DNA from: JBKBMT01 sp046295655
GTDB lineage: Bacteria; Pseudomonadota; Alphaproteobacteria; Rhodobacterales; Rhodobacteraceae
Direction of reading: 5' to 3'
Assembly (NCBI GenBank): GCA_046295655.1
Contig: JBKBMT010000005.1
Location: 10,906 to 74,905 of the forward strand
Length of the DNA stretch: 64,000 bases
Of the stretch, positions 1 through 8,331 are shown in pieces. Numbering within the stretch: position 1 is the stretch's first letter; each line of letters opens with the position of its first letter. The notes beneath the pieces were generated by a model. It was given only the letters and a program-made list of their open reading frames with translations. It did no database searches and was not told the DNA's origin. The translations under genes were made by a program, and so were the position numbers.

Positions 1-835
1 GCGCAAGCGGCTGGAGGAACAGAAGGGGCGGCACCAGGGCGGCAGCAAGTGGATCGGCACTGCCGGCACCTCGCCCTTCGGCGCCTATGGCTACAACCCC
101 GAGGGCGTGCGGATCGGCCAGTCCGAAAGCCGGCACCAGCGCGCGGTCAAGGTCTGGGACAGACGCGAGTTCCGCGATCTGGACGACACCGTGGAACTGG
201 GCACCCGCAACATCAAGGTGGCGTTGCGCCGGCTGCGCCGCTGGGCGCGCGACGGGGCCGAGCAGGAACTTGATCTGGACGGCACCATCCGGGCGACCGC
301 CGAGCAGGGCTGGCTGGATGTGCGAACCCGGCCCGAGCGGCGCAACGCCGTGAAGGTGCTGCTGTTTCTCGACGTCGGCGGCAGCATGGATCCGCATGTG
401 CGGGTGGTGGAGGAGCTGTTCAGCGCCGCCCGTGCCGAGTTTCGGCATCTCGAGCACTACTATTTCCACAATTGCCTGTACGAAGGCGTGTGGCGCGACA
501 ACCGCCGCAGATGGGAAGCCCAGACGCCCACTGCCGAAGTGCTTCGGACCTACGGCCACGACTGGAAGTGCATCTTCGTCGGCGACGCGACCATGAGCCC
601 CTACGAGATCCTCCACCCCGGCGGGGCGAACGAGCACTGGAATCCCGAGGCCGGGCATGTCTGGCTGGCGCGGGCCCGCGAACAGTGGCCGGACAACCTT
701 TGGATCAACCCGGTGCCGGAACGGCTCTGGCCGCATACCCAGTCGATCCGCCTGATCCGGCAGATCTTCGAGGACCGGATGGTGCCGATGACGCTGGACG
801 GGCTGGCGCGCGGAATCCGGACGCTCGGTCGCTGA
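1..835 (+). CDS. CoxE-like VWA domain protein (5' end outside window)
   Basis: The frame is open from the left edge, so the N-terminus is missing; a GTG at 107 is only an internal in-frame codon. The visible part begins with the conserved stretch HQGGSKWIGTAGTSPFGAYG, which precedes the metal-binding fold in this family. A MIDAS-like loop follows (LDVGGSMD, encoded near 370-393), which fits a von Willebrand A domain of the CoxE/COG3825 type. The C-terminus has the family's Trp-rich tail with NPVPERLW. Relatives usually sit beside a MoxR-type AAA+ ATPase and are thought to help assemble or activate metalloenzymes. That partner would lie left of the window, so the role here is inferred. The next gene is convergent and ends 17 bp away. 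Confidence 0.85.
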   Translation, partial: RKRLEEQKGRHQGGSKWIGTAGTSPFGAYGYNPEGVRIGQSESRHQRAVKVWDRREFRDLDDTVELGTRNIKVALRRLRRWARDGAEQELDLDGTIRATAEQGWLDVRTRPERRNAVKVLLFLDVGGSMDPHVRVVEELFSAARAEFRHLEHYYFHNCLYEGVWRDNRRRWEAQTPTAEVLRTYGHDWKCIFVGDATMSPYEILHPGGANEHWNPEAGHVWLARAREQWPDNLWINPVPERLWPHTQSIRLIRQIFEDRMVPMTLDGLARGIRTLGR

Positions 836-851
836 AGCCGGCCTCGCTGTC

Positions 852-1904
852 CTAGCCGTCCGAGGATGGCGCGCCTCCGCCGCAAGCCGGACAGCCCGGA
901 CGCGGGCGGGTGGCGATGGTGCGGGTTTCGGCATGCAGCGCGTCGTAGATCAGAAGCCTTCCGCGAAGGCCCGTGCCGGCCCCGGTGATTGCCTTGATCG
1001 CCTCGACCGCCATCATGGCGCCCAGCACCCCCGGCAGGGGCGCGATCACCCCGGCCTCTGCGCAGGCGGGGGCAAGACCGGGTGCGGGACGTTCGGGAAA
1101 GACGCATTCGAAACACGGGCCGCCGCGGGCCGGATCGTAGAGCCCGATCTGGCCCTCCCACTGGGTGATCGCCGCGGCCACCAGGGGCTTGCGCTGTTGC
1201 GCGGCGACCCGGTTGACCAGATAGCGGGTGTCGAAATTGTCGGTGCCGTCGAGGATCAGGTCGTAGTCCTCGAACAGATCTGCCGCGATCGCCTCGTCCA
1301 GCCGGCGCTGATACGGTCGCACCTCGATGAACGGATTGAGTGCCGCAAGCGCCACCGCCGCAGACCGGACCTTGGGCATCCCGATCCGGTCGTCGGCATG
1401 GACGATCTGGCGTTGCAGGTTCGAGCCCTCGACCAGATCGTCGTCGATCACGCCAACGGTGCCCACGCCGGCTGCCGCCAGATACATGAGCGCGGGCGAA
1501 CCGAGCCCGCCGGCCCCCACGACCAGCACCCGCGCAGCCTTCAGCCGCTTCTGACCGGCGCCGCCTATCTCGCGCAGGACGATGTGGCGGGCATAGCGGG
1601 AAAGCTCGGCCTCGCGGAACGGACCGCCCGCTGGCGGTGCCTCGGCCGGCGCCGCGCGCACGCGGATGCGCCCAAGCAGGCCACGATAGCCCGCAACCGC
1701 CGCACCCGCGACACCCAGTGCCAGCCACGGCTCCACCGCTCCGCCCGTCGCCAGGCGCAGCGCATTGTCCTCCGGCAGAACGAGCTGCGCAAGGACGACC
1801 GCAACATAGAGGATTGCGATCATCACCAGACGCTGCCGGCGCGGCGCGCCCGTCAGGTGACCGATCCCCCAGATCGCCGCTGCCATCGCAAGAACGAGGC
1901 CCAT
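852..1904 (-). CDS. Membrane-anchored HesA/MoeB/ThiF family E1-like adenylyltransferase
   Basis: Family members adenylate the C-terminus of a ubiquitin-like sulfur carrier (MoaD or ThiS) for molybdopterin, thiamine or thio-cofactor synthesis. The 350-residue product has two parts. Residues 1 to about 80 hold roughly three hydrophobic segments, beginning MGLVLAMAAAIWGIGHL. Residues from about 100 form a ThiF/MoeB domain with SRYARHIVLREIGGAGQ, the nucleotide loop VGAGGLGSPALMYLAAAGVG, DGTDNFDTRYLVN, and two zinc-type Cys pairs (CFEC and CPAC near the C-terminus). The start is the ATG at 1904, four bases after the dut stop, so dut and this gene are probably co-transcribed with coaBC. The membrane extension is unusual for a soluble family. 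No MoaD/ThiS carrier is in the window, so the partner is unknown. Confidence 0.88.
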   Translation of the reverse strand: MGLVLAMAAAIWGIGHLTGAPRRQRLVMIAILYVAVVLAQLVLPEDNALRLATGGAVEPWLALGVAGAAVAGYRGLLGRIRVRAAPAEAPPAGGPFREAELSRYARHIVLREIGGAGQKRLKAARVLVVGAGGLGSPALMYLAAAGVGTVGVIDDDLVEGSNLQRQIVHADDRIGMPKVRSAAVALAALNPFIEVRPYQRRLDEAIAADLFEDYDLILDGTDNFDTRYLVNRVAAQQRKPLVAAAITQWEGQIGLYDPARGGPCFECVFPERPAPGLAPACAEAGVIAPLPGVLGAMMAVEAIKAITGAGTGLRGRLLIYDALHAETRTIATRPRPGCPACGGGAPSSDG

Positions 1905-1908
1905 GCGC

Positions 1909-2379
1909 CTACCCCCGTCCGGTCGATCCGAAACCGCCTTCGCCCCGTGTCGTGGTGTCGAGTGCCTCCACCAGCCGGAAGCCGCACTGGACGACCGGCG
2001 CCACCACCAGCTGAGCGATCCGGTCGCCGTGCCCGATGACATAGGGTTCCGATCCGAGATTGACGAGCAGCACGCCAAGCGGTCCGCGATAGTCGCTGTC
2101 GATCGTCCCCGGGGTGTTCGGCAGGGTGATGCCATGGCGCAGTGCAAGGCCGGACCGCGGCCGGACCTGGATCTCCCACCCCGCGGGGATCTGCACCCTC
2201 AGGCCGGTCGGCACAACGGCGCGCTGCATCGGCTCCAGCACAAGGCCCGCGCTCCGCTGGCCGGCGGGAAGATTCGCGCGGATATCGGCCCCGGCCGCAC
2301 CGGCGGTCTGATAGTCGGGCAGGGGCACGGACGGATCTGCCCAGTCCTCGCGCAGGACAAGGATCAGGGGCGGGGTCAT
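1909..2379 (-). CDS. dut: dUTP diphosphatase
   Basis: It hydrolyses dUTP to dUMP and diphosphate, keeping uracil out of DNA and supplying the dTMP precursor. The 156-residue length is normal for the homotrimeric enzyme. The five family motifs can be followed: AGADIRANL, RPRSGLALRHG, the catalytic-Asp loop GTIDSDYRGPLGV, GDRIAQLVV, and the C-terminal P-loop-like RGEGGFGSTGRG that closes over the nucleotide. The ATG overlaps the coaBC TGA by four bases, so the two are translationally coupled. The coaBC-dut order is common in alphaproteobacteria. Confidence 0.96.
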   Translation of the reverse strand: MTPPLILVLREDWADPSVPLPDYQTAGAAGADIRANLPAGQRSAGLVLEPMQRAVVPTGLRVQIPAGWEIQVRPRSGLALRHGITLPNTPGTIDSDYRGPLGVLLVNLGSEPYVIGHGDRIAQLVVAPVVQCGFRLVEALDTTTRGEGGFGSTGRG

Positions 2380-3578
2380 GTGCCGCCCAGCGCCTGCGCG
2401 ACGCGTGCGGCCAGCCTGCGGGCGACCTCGTCCTTGGGCAGCCGGGGCCAGTGCTCGACCCCCTCGGCGGTGATCAGGATGACCGCGTTCTCGGCGCCCC
2501 CCATGATGCCGGTCTCTGGCCGCACATCGTTGGCCACGATCCAGTCGCAGCCCTTGCGTGCGCGCTTGGCGGCGGCATGGGCCTCGACGTCGTCGGTCTC
2601 GGCAGCGAACCCCACGACCAGCCGCGGCCTGCCCTCGCCCATCCGGGCCACGGTTGCAAGTATGTCGGGGTTCTCGGCGAATTCGAGCGCGGGCGGGCGG
2701 CCCGTGCCGTCCTTCTTCATCTTCGATCCGCTTGCATTGACCACCCGCCAGTCCGCGACGGCTGCGGCCATCACGGCTGCATCGGCGGGCAGCGCCGCCT
2801 CGACCGCGGCCAGCATCTGGCGCGCGGTCTCGACCCGGACGATCCGCACGGCCGGGGGGGGCGCCACATTGGCAGGTCCGGTGACAAAGACCACCTCGGC
2901 GCCGAGATCCGCCAGTGCCGCAGCCAGGGCGGAGCCCTGCGCCCCCGACGACCGGTTGGCGATATAGCGGACCGGGTCGATGGGTTCGTGGGTCGGTCCC
3001 GAGGTCACGACGATCCGCCGCCCGGCCAGCGGACCGTCGCGGAACTGCGCCGCGATCGCATCGAGGATCGCGGCGGGTTCCGCCATCCGCCCGGGCCCGA
3101 ACTCGCCGCAGGCCATCGCGCCGTCGTCCGGGCCGATCACCCGGATGCCGTCCGCGACCAGGGTGGCCAGGTTGCGCTGCGTGGCCGGATGCTGCCACAT
3201 GCGGACGTTCATCGCCGGGGCGATCAGCACCGGCTTGTCGGTCGCCATCAGCAGCGTCGCGGCCAGGTCGTCGGCATGGCCGCCGGCCATTCGGGCCATC
3301 AGATCGGCTGTGCATGGCGCCACCACCACGAGATCGGCGGCACGCGACAGCTGGATGTGGCCCATCTCGGCCTCGTCGGTCAGGTCGAACAGGTCGCGAT
3401 AGACCCGCACCCCGGCCAGCGCCGAGACCGAGAGTGGTGTCACGAACTGTTCGCCCGCGCGGGTCAGCACCGGCGTCACCTGTGTGCCGGCATCGCGCAG
3501 CCGTCGGACCAGGTCGAGGCACTTGTAGGCCGCGATTCCGCCGCCGATGATCAGAAGTATCCGCCGCCCCGCCAGCAT
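2376..3578 (-). CDS. coaBC: Bifunctional phosphopantothenoylcysteine decarboxylase / phosphopantothenate-cysteine ligase
   Basis: It performs two consecutive steps of coenzyme A synthesis: CTP-dependent joining of cysteine to 4'-phosphopantothenate, then FMN-dependent decarboxylation to 4'-phosphopantetheine. The 400-residue length is typical of the fused enzyme. The N-terminal flavoprotein half (to about residue 190) contains GGGIAAYKCLDLVRRL, APAMNVRMW and ACGEFGPGRMAEP, the last with the catalytic Cys region. The C-terminal CoaB half begins with TSGPTHEPIDPVRYIANRSSG and ends with the CTP-binding and Lys-rich segments. The ATG at 3578 has a GGAGGA ribosome site six bases upstream. It heads a coaBC-dut-thiF run linked by overlaps or tiny gaps. 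Confidence 0.96.
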   Translation of the reverse strand: MLAGRRILLIIGGGIAAYKCLDLVRRLRDAGTQVTPVLTRAGEQFVTPLSVSALAGVRVYRDLFDLTDEAEMGHIQLSRAADLVVVAPCTADLMARMAGGHADDLAATLLMATDKPVLIAPAMNVRMWQHPATQRNLATLVADGIRVIGPDDGAMACGEFGPGRMAEPAAILDAIAAQFRDGPLAGRRIVVTSGPTHEPIDPVRYIANRSSGAQGSALAAALADLGAEVVFVTGPANVAPPPAVRIVRVETARQMLAAVEAALPADAAVMAAAVADWRVVNASGSKMKKDGTGRPPALEFAENPDILATVARMGEGRPRLVVGFAAETDDVEAHAAAKRARKGCDWIVANDVRPETGIMGGAENAVILITAEGVEHWPRLPKDEVARRLAARVAQALGGT

Positions 3579-3640
3579 TCCGTGTCCTCCGCCTTTGGCA
3601 GCATTAGGCCACAGAAGGCGGGCGGGGCAAGCACGGCCGG

Positions 3641-4063
3641 TCAGCCGGACCCGGGCCAGTAGGTGCCGAAGGACCAGAGATTGCCTTCCGGGTCGCGGCA
3701 CAGGAATTCGCGGCTGCCATAGGAACGGTCGGTCGGCTCCTCTTCGACGGCAACACCCGAAGCGCGCACCCGGGCGAAAATGGCATCCGGATCGTCCACC
3801 GCGACATACAGGCATTTGCCGCCCTGCGGTCCGGCGCCCGGGCCGGGGGCGCCGACCCGAGCACCGAAGGCATCGTCGCGGACCGCGCCGATCATGATCA
3901 TCGCGCTGCCGAACGACAGTTCCGCATGATCGGGCGGCCCGGTCTCGGGGTGTCTGGCGCGGATCGTGAAGCCGACGACCTCGGTCAGCCAGCCGAGCGC
4001 GGCTTCGGGGTCGCGGTAGCGAAAGCAGGGGCAGAGGCGGGGCGGCTCGATTCTGTGGGACAT
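3641..4063 (-). CDS. VOC family (glyoxalase/bleomycin-resistance fold) protein
   Basis: A 140-residue single-domain protein of the vicinal oxygen chelate superfamily. Visible features are RYRDPEAALGWLTEVVGF at the N-terminus, DDPDAIFARVRASG in the middle, and REFLCRDPEGNLWSFGTY at the C-terminus. These match the betaalphabetabetabeta modules of glyoxalase-like proteins and their conserved Glu/His metal region. Its substrate cannot be read from sequence. The ATG is preceded by a strong GAGAGGAG site. It lies 67 bp downstream of an AraC-type regulator on the same strand, a pairing that suggests the two genes are expressed together. Confidence 0.85.
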   Translation of the reverse strand: MSHRIEPPRLCPCFRYRDPEAALGWLTEVVGFTIRARHPETGPPDHAELSFGSAMIMIGAVRDDAFGARVGAPGPGAGPQGGKCLYVAVDDPDAIFARVRASGVAVEEEPTDRSYGSREFLCRDPEGNLWSFGTYWPGSG

Positions 4064-4130
4064 TTCGGGCTCCTCTCGGGTTGGATGCCTCGGTCTGCCA
4101 TGCCCGGCCCGCCCCGGTCTTGAAGAAATG

Positions 4131-4943
4131 TCAGGCGGCATGCCATTGCGTCGGCGTCTGCCCGGCAAGATCGGCGAAGTCGCGGACAAGATGGGCCTGG
4201 TCGGCATAGCCGCAGGCAGCGGCGATGTCCGCCCAGTCGGGCAGGGTGGCCTCGCGCGCGCGGACCTGTGCCGCCTCGAACCGCGCAATCCGCGCAACCG
4301 CCTTGGGCGACAGACCGAAATCGGCCGCGAAGAGCGCGGAAAGGTGCTGGCGCGAAACGTCCAGCCGGTCCGCGAGGGCGCGGATACGTAGCCGGCCGTG
4401 GCTGTGACGGATTGCGGCAAGTGCGGCCAGAGAGACCGGCGCTGCGGATCGCCCGCTGTTCAGTCGACGAACCAGGAACGCCTCGGCCAGATCCAGCCGG
4501 CGATCCGGCCCCGATGCCTCGGCCAGACGGTCGCGAAGCTCGAACAGCGCCGGGTCGCCCAGATCTTCCAGCGTCACCAGCCGGTCGGCAAGATCGGCCG
4601 TCACCGCGCCGAAGAAGGCGCGGGCACCCGCGGGGGTAAAGTCGATCTGCACGCAGTCCGCGGATCCGAGACTGCGGATCAGAGCCGGCTTGCGGCACAG
4701 TCCTGCGGCAAAGCCGACGAAGGTGTCTGCCGGGGTCGGGGCGCGGGCGAGGGCAATCTCGAAAGGTCCCGCGAAACCGATCAGCAGCGGTACCGTCAAC
4801 GCCGCCGTCTCGCGCATGGCATAGGGGGTCGCGTCGCCCTCGCGGAAAGCCGTGAGGCGCCAGACAAGACCGCGCAGATCGTTGCGAGGCCCGCGCGCGA
4901 CCAGATGTTTTCCTGCAGACGGGTGCGATCCGGCATCGTCCAT
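4131..4943 (-). CDS. AraC family transcriptional regulator
   Basis: The 270-residue protein ends in an AraC/XylS double helix-turn-helix domain, roughly residues 165-268. Key signatures are LRIRALADRLDVSRQHLSAL, FGLSPKAVARIARFEAAQ, and the C-terminal CGYADQAHLVRDFADLAGQT. The N-terminal half is a divergent DUF6597-like ligand domain with DADCVQIDFTPAGARAFFG-type residues, common in AraC proteins beside small-molecule genes. It is followed on the same strand by the VOC gene and probably controls it. The ATG lacks a strong ribosome site, so the exact start is only moderately certain. The signal it senses is unknown. Confidence 0.85.
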   Translation of the reverse strand: MDDAGSHPSAGKHLVARGPRNDLRGLVWRLTAFREGDATPYAMRETAALTVPLLIGFAGPFEIALARAPTPADTFVGFAAGLCRKPALIRSLGSADCVQIDFTPAGARAFFGAVTADLADRLVTLEDLGDPALFELRDRLAEASGPDRRLDLAEAFLVRRLNSGRSAAPVSLAALAAIRHSHGRLRIRALADRLDVSRQHLSALFAADFGLSPKAVARIARFEAAQVRAREATLPDWADIAAACGYADQAHLVRDFADLAGQTPTQWHAA

Positions 4944-4987
4944 CGGACCAGCCTAGCCCTGATGAGCCGCAGGTGGAAGGCGCCCGG

Positions 4988-5776
4988 TCAGCGGAACGCC
5001 GCGCAGGGATCGGGGCGGGGGTGGGGGTCGGTCACGATCCAAAGGTCGAAGGGCGCATCCGGGCCGGGGTCGGATTCAAGCTGCCCGACCGACAGCACCG
5101 ACAGCTCTGGCGCGGCGCGTGCGATCTTGGCGGGCACGCCGATGTCGCGCCGCGCATGTCCGGTGCCGGTGATGACCACGACCGGCGCCCCGTGGGCCGC
5201 GACCGCCTCGATCGCGGCACGGGCAAGGACTGCATCGCGCAGGCGTTGAGCAGCAACCATCCCCGGCAGTATCGCCTCGGGCAGCGCATCGCAGTGGACT
5301 GCCATCTGTTCGGCCTCGCGCCCTGCCTGATCCTCGGCCCCGAGCGCCCGGTCGAGCCCGAAGGACGCGGCGCCCGGACCAAAGACTTCGGCCAGCGGTT
5401 CATCGAAGGCCCGCCGCGCCTCGGTCCGCGGCACCGCCGCGCCGATGATCGCCGCTTCGGGCGCCGCGACGAAGATCGGGTGGTAGAGCGCGAAGTCGGG
5501 CCAGCCGCTTTCCGCCCAGCCCAGCGCCGTGGCCAGCGCATCCGCATCCCCGCGCAGATCGGATGTCGCGCGGGCGGCCTGTTCCGGGGTCAGCATCTCG
5601 AACACGATTGCTGTCGGTTGCAGCGAGGCCACCGCCATCGCCTGGTTTTCGTGGTGCAGCGGGTTGTCGTGGACTTCTCCCAGGATGACCACTTGCGCCG
5701 GAGGCAGCGACGACAGCGCTTCCGGCGCGATGGGGCGCGCACCCGCGACGACGGCCCAGAAAAGGGCGCCGATCAG
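4988..5776 (-). CDS. ChaN family protein (haem-iron uptake type)
   Basis: The product matches the ChaN-like fold: QVVILGEVHDNPLHHENQA near the start, FEMLTPEQAA, GWPDFALYHPIFVAA, and a C-terminal VVVITGTGHARRDIGVPAKI. In Campylobacter ChaN is a surface lipoprotein that binds paired haems; here there is no lipobox Cys, so export is suggested only by a hydrophobic N-terminus (LIGALFWAVVAGARP). The start is a problem: no ATG, GTG or TTG precedes this hydrophobic segment in frame. The best fit is a CTG at 5776 overlapping the rpoH TGA (CTGA), with GAGGTG nine bases upstream. That gives 262 residues and translational coupling to rpoH. An internal GTG near QVVILGE would remove the export segment. 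Confidence 0.8.
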   Translation of the reverse strand: MIGALFWAVVAGARPIAPEALSSLPPAQVVILGEVHDNPLHHENQAMAVASLQPTAIVFEMLTPEQAARATSDLRGDADALATALGWAESGWPDFALYHPIFVAAPEAAIIGAAVPRTEARRAFDEPLAEVFGPGAASFGLDRALGAEDQAGREAEQMAVHCDALPEAILPGMVAAQRLRDAVLARAAIEAVAAHGAPVVVITGTGHARRDIGVPAKIARAAPELSVLSVGQLESDPGPDAPFDLWIVTDPHPRPDPCAAFR

Positions 5777-6651
5777 GACAGGAAGTGCCGCACCTCGCGC
5801 GACTGGCTTTCCAGCAACCGGCGCATCTTCTGGAAGGCCGCTGCCTCGAGCTGACGCACACGCTCCTTCGACAGCCCGAGTTCCTGGCCGAGGCTTTCCA
5901 GCGTCCGCGGTTCGTCCCGCAGCTTTCGCTCCGTCACTATGTAGCGTTCGCGCGGATTCAGCCCCCGAAGCGCGGTGATCAGCCATTCCCGCAACCGTTC
6001 GGTATCGACGCGGTCCTCGACAATCGCCGCCGCCTGGTCCGCCTCGTCCTCCAGCGCGTCGATCCATTCGCGGCCGTCCTCATCGGTGGACTGGGTAGCG
6101 TTCAGCGAAAAGTCGCTGCCCGACAGCCGGCCCTCCATCATCTCAACATCGGTCAGCGGCACGCCGACCTCATGCGCAATCATCTCGCGCAGCTGGTGGG
6201 CGTCAAGCGTCTCGCCGCGTGCCCGCGCCTCGCGCTCCAGCCGGGCCTGGACCCGCCGCATGTTGAAGAACAACGCCTTCTGGCTGGAGGTCGATCCGGT
6301 GCGCACCATCGACCAGTTGCGCATCACGTAGTCCTGGATCGAGGCCTTGATCCACCAGACGGCGTAGGTCGAGAAGCGCACGCCGCGGTCGGGGTCGAAC
6401 TTGTCGGCGGCCTTCATGAGCCCCAGACCCGCCTCCTGGATCAGATCGTTCATCGGCGCACCGTAGCGGCGGAACTTGGAGGCCATCGAGATCGCAAGCC
6501 GCATGTAGGCGGTGATGAGCCGGTGCAGCGCCGCCTCGTCGCGATGGTCGCGCCAGGCATAGGCCAGCTTCAGTTCGGTATCCGCATCCAGCAGTTCCGC
6601 CCGCATCGCCTGACGGGACATGCCGAAATCGCCGTATCCATCGAGTGCCAT
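5773..6651 (-). CDS. rpoH2: RNA polymerase sigma factor RpoH, group II (RpoHII-like)
   Basis: An alternative sigma-32-family factor of 292 residues. Region 2 carries LITAYMRLAISMASKFRRYG, the core-binding DLIQEAGLGLMKAADKFDP, the RpoH-type segment RFSTYAVWWIKASIQDYVMR, and SSQKALFFNMRR (the RpoH box region). Region 4 ends with ESLGQELGLSKERVRQLE. The N-terminus MALDGYGDFGMSRQAM lacks the leader seen in RpoHI, so I assign it to the second rhodobacterial RpoH, known in Rhodobacter sphaeroides for the singlet-oxygen and oxidative response. An RpoE-like promoter lies about 40 bp upstream (6691-6719). The ATG has GGGGGAG six bases upstream. ChaN is coupled at the 3' end. Confidence 0.94.
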   Translation of the reverse strand: MALDGYGDFGMSRQAMRAELLDADTELKLAYAWRDHRDEAALHRLITAYMRLAISMASKFRRYGAPMNDLIQEAGLGLMKAADKFDPDRGVRFSTYAVWWIKASIQDYVMRNWSMVRTGSTSSQKALFFNMRRVQARLEREARARGETLDAHQLREMIAHEVGVPLTDVEMMEGRLSGSDFSLNATQSTDEDGREWIDALEDEADQAAAIVEDRVDTERLREWLITALRGLNPRERYIVTERKLRDEPRTLESLGQELGLSKERVRQLEAAAFQKMRRLLESQSREVRHFLS

Positions 6652-6690
6652 GTCATGCTCCCCCGGTCATCATGCGCGACCTTTGCCCTG

Positions 6691-6719
6691 TTCTACGGGA
6701 CCGGACGGCAGACGGATCA
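6691..6719 (-). promoter_or_regulatory. Predicted RpoE (ChrR-type ECF sigma) promoter of rpoHII
   Basis: On the minus strand the sequence reads TGATCC (-35, 6719-6714), 18 bases, then TAGAA (-10, 6695-6691). Rhodobacter sphaeroides RpoE promoters are described with TGATCC and TAAGA separated by about 18-19 bases. Transcription would begin roughly 35 bp before the rpoH ATG. In that species rpoHII is a known RpoE target, so motif, spacing, strand and gene agree. Confidence 0.7.
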
Positions 6720-6747
6720 CTCCGGCGGAAGGGCAATCCCGGGCGGC

Positions 6748-6763
6748 TTCATCCTTCGTTAAC
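6748..6763 (+). promoter_or_regulatory. Candidate CtrA-binding site upstream of comM
   Basis: The plus strand reads TTCA, seven bases, TTAAC, one mismatch from the CtrA consensus TTAA-N7-TTAAC. It ends 43 bp before the comM ATG, a promoter-proximal position. CtrA controls comM and other DNA-uptake genes in Rhodobacter capsulatus, so the context supports it. A single motif of this length can still occur by chance. Confidence 0.45.
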
Positions 6764-6806
6764 CGTTCTCCGCCGATGGTCGCCGCAGACCTCATGGGGA
6801 CGGGTT

Positions 6807-8321
6807 ATGACGGCACGGGCCCATACGGTGGCCTTTGAAGGGATCGAGGCACGGCTGGTCGAGGTGCAGTGCGCGGTCACGCCGGGCCTGCCATCGTTCT
6901 CGATCGTCGGACTGCCCGACAAGGCGGTGTCCGAAGCGCGCGAGCGGGTGCGCGCCGCCCTGGCCGCACTTTCGATCGCGCTGCCCTCGAAACGGATCAC
7001 GGTCAACCTGTCGCCCGCCGATCTGCCCAAGGAGGGATCGCATTTCGACCTGCCGGTGGCACTGGCGCTGCTTGCAGCGCTCGACGTTGTGCCGCGGGAT
7101 GCCGTCGAGGGGGCGGTGGCGCTGGGCGAGCTTGCGCTCGACGGCACGCTGGTGCCGGTCCTCGGTGCCCTGCCCGCCGCGCTGGCCGCCGCCGGATCGG
7201 ACCGTCTGCTGCTGTGTCCCCGGGCCTGCGGGGCCGAAGCCGCCTGGGTCGGGGCGACGCAGGTGCTGGGCGCGGGCAGCCTGGCCGAGGTCGTGCGGCA
7301 CTTCCTGGGGCAGATCGCGCTGACCCCGGCTACCGCCGGCGAGGTGCTGACGCCGCCGGGCACGCGCGACCTGCGCGACGTGAAGGGCCAGGAACGGGCC
7401 AAGCGCGCGCTGGAGATCGCGGCTGCCGGGCGCCACCATCTCCTGATGATCGGCAGTCCCGGCTCGGGCAAGTCCATGCTGGCGGCGCGCCTGCCCGGCA
7501 TCCTGCCGCCGCTGACCGCCGCCGAGGCGCTGGAAACCTCGATGATCCACTCGCTGGCGGGGCTTCTGGATGCCGGCGGCATCAGCCGCGCCCGGCCGTT
7601 CCGGGAACCCCATCACACCGCCTCGATGGCGGCGATCATCGGCGGCGGCCGGGGCGCGAAACCCGGCGAGGTGTCGCTGGCGCACAACGGGGTTCTGTTC
7701 CTCGACGAACTGCCCGAGTTCCAGCGCCCGGTCCTCGAGACCCTGCGCCAGCCGGTCGAGACAGGCGAGGTGGTGGTCGCCCGCGCCAATGCCCATGTCC
7801 GCTATCCGTGCCGTTTCCTGCTGGTCGCCGCCGCGAACCCCTGCCGCTGCGGCCATCTTGCCGATCCGGCCCGTGCCTGTTCCCGCGCCCCAGCCTGCGG
7901 TGAAGATTACATCGGGCGCATCTCCGGGCCACTGATCGACCGGTTCGACCTGCGGCTGGAGGTGCCCCCGGTCCGCTATCGCGATCTGGACCTGCCGGCG
8001 GCGGGCGAGTCGTCGGCGACGGTCGCGCAGCGCATCGCCGAGGCGCGGGCCATCCAGTCACGTCGCTATGCCGACTGTCCGGGGTTGCGGGTCAATGCCG
8101 ACGCCGAGGGCGCGCTCCTGGAACGGATCGCCGCCCCGGATGCGGAGGGGCGCGAGGTTCTGGCCCGCGCGGCAGACCGTTTCGGCCTGACGGCGCGGGG
8201 CTATCACCGCGTGCTGCGCGTCGCCCGCACGATCGCCGACCTCGAAGGCAGCGAGAGCGTGCGACGGCCCCATGTCGCCGAGGCGCTGGGCTATCGGCTC
8301 AGCCTGCGCGAGCCGGCCTGA
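6807..8321 (+). CDS. comM: Mg-chelatase-like AAA+ helicase ComM (YifB family)
   Basis: ComM is a hexameric AAA+ helicase that promotes branch migration during natural transformation; in Rhodobacter it is linked to integrating DNA received from gene transfer agents. The 504-residue length is standard. The N-terminal ChlI/LonC-like domain is visible ([40 protein letters not shown]). Walker A is GSPGSGKS at residues 216-223 with Lys222, and Walker B is LFLDEL with Asp300/Glu301. A four-Cys cluster ([19 protein letters not shown]) and the C-terminal lid ([20 protein letters not shown]) follow. The gene is divergent from rpoHII, with a CtrA-like site in the shared region. Confidence 0.95.
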   Translation: MTARAHTVAFEGIEARLVEVQCAVTPGLPSFSIVGLPDKAVSEARERVRAALAALSIALPSKRITVNLSPADLPKEGSHFDLPVALALLAALDVVPRDAVEGAVALGELALDGTLVPVLGALPAALAAAGSDRLLLCPRACGAEAAWVGATQVLGAGSLAEVVRHFLGQIALTPATAGEVLTPPGTRDLRDVKGQERAKRALEIAAAGRHHLLMIGSPGSGKSMLAARLPGILPPLTAAEALETSMIHSLAGLLDAGGISRARPFREPHHTASMAAIIGGGRGAKPGEVSLAHNGVLFLDELPEFQRPVLETLRQPVETGEVVVARANAHVRYPCRFLLVAAANPCRCGHLADPARACSRAPACGEDYIGRISGPLIDRFDLRLEVPPVRYRDLDLPAAGESSATVAQRIAEARAIQSRRYADCPGLRVNADAEGALLERIAAPDAEGREVLARAADRFGLTARGYHRVLRVARTIADLEGSESVRRPHVAEALGYRLSLREPA

Positions 8322-8331
8322 GCCCCGGCCC

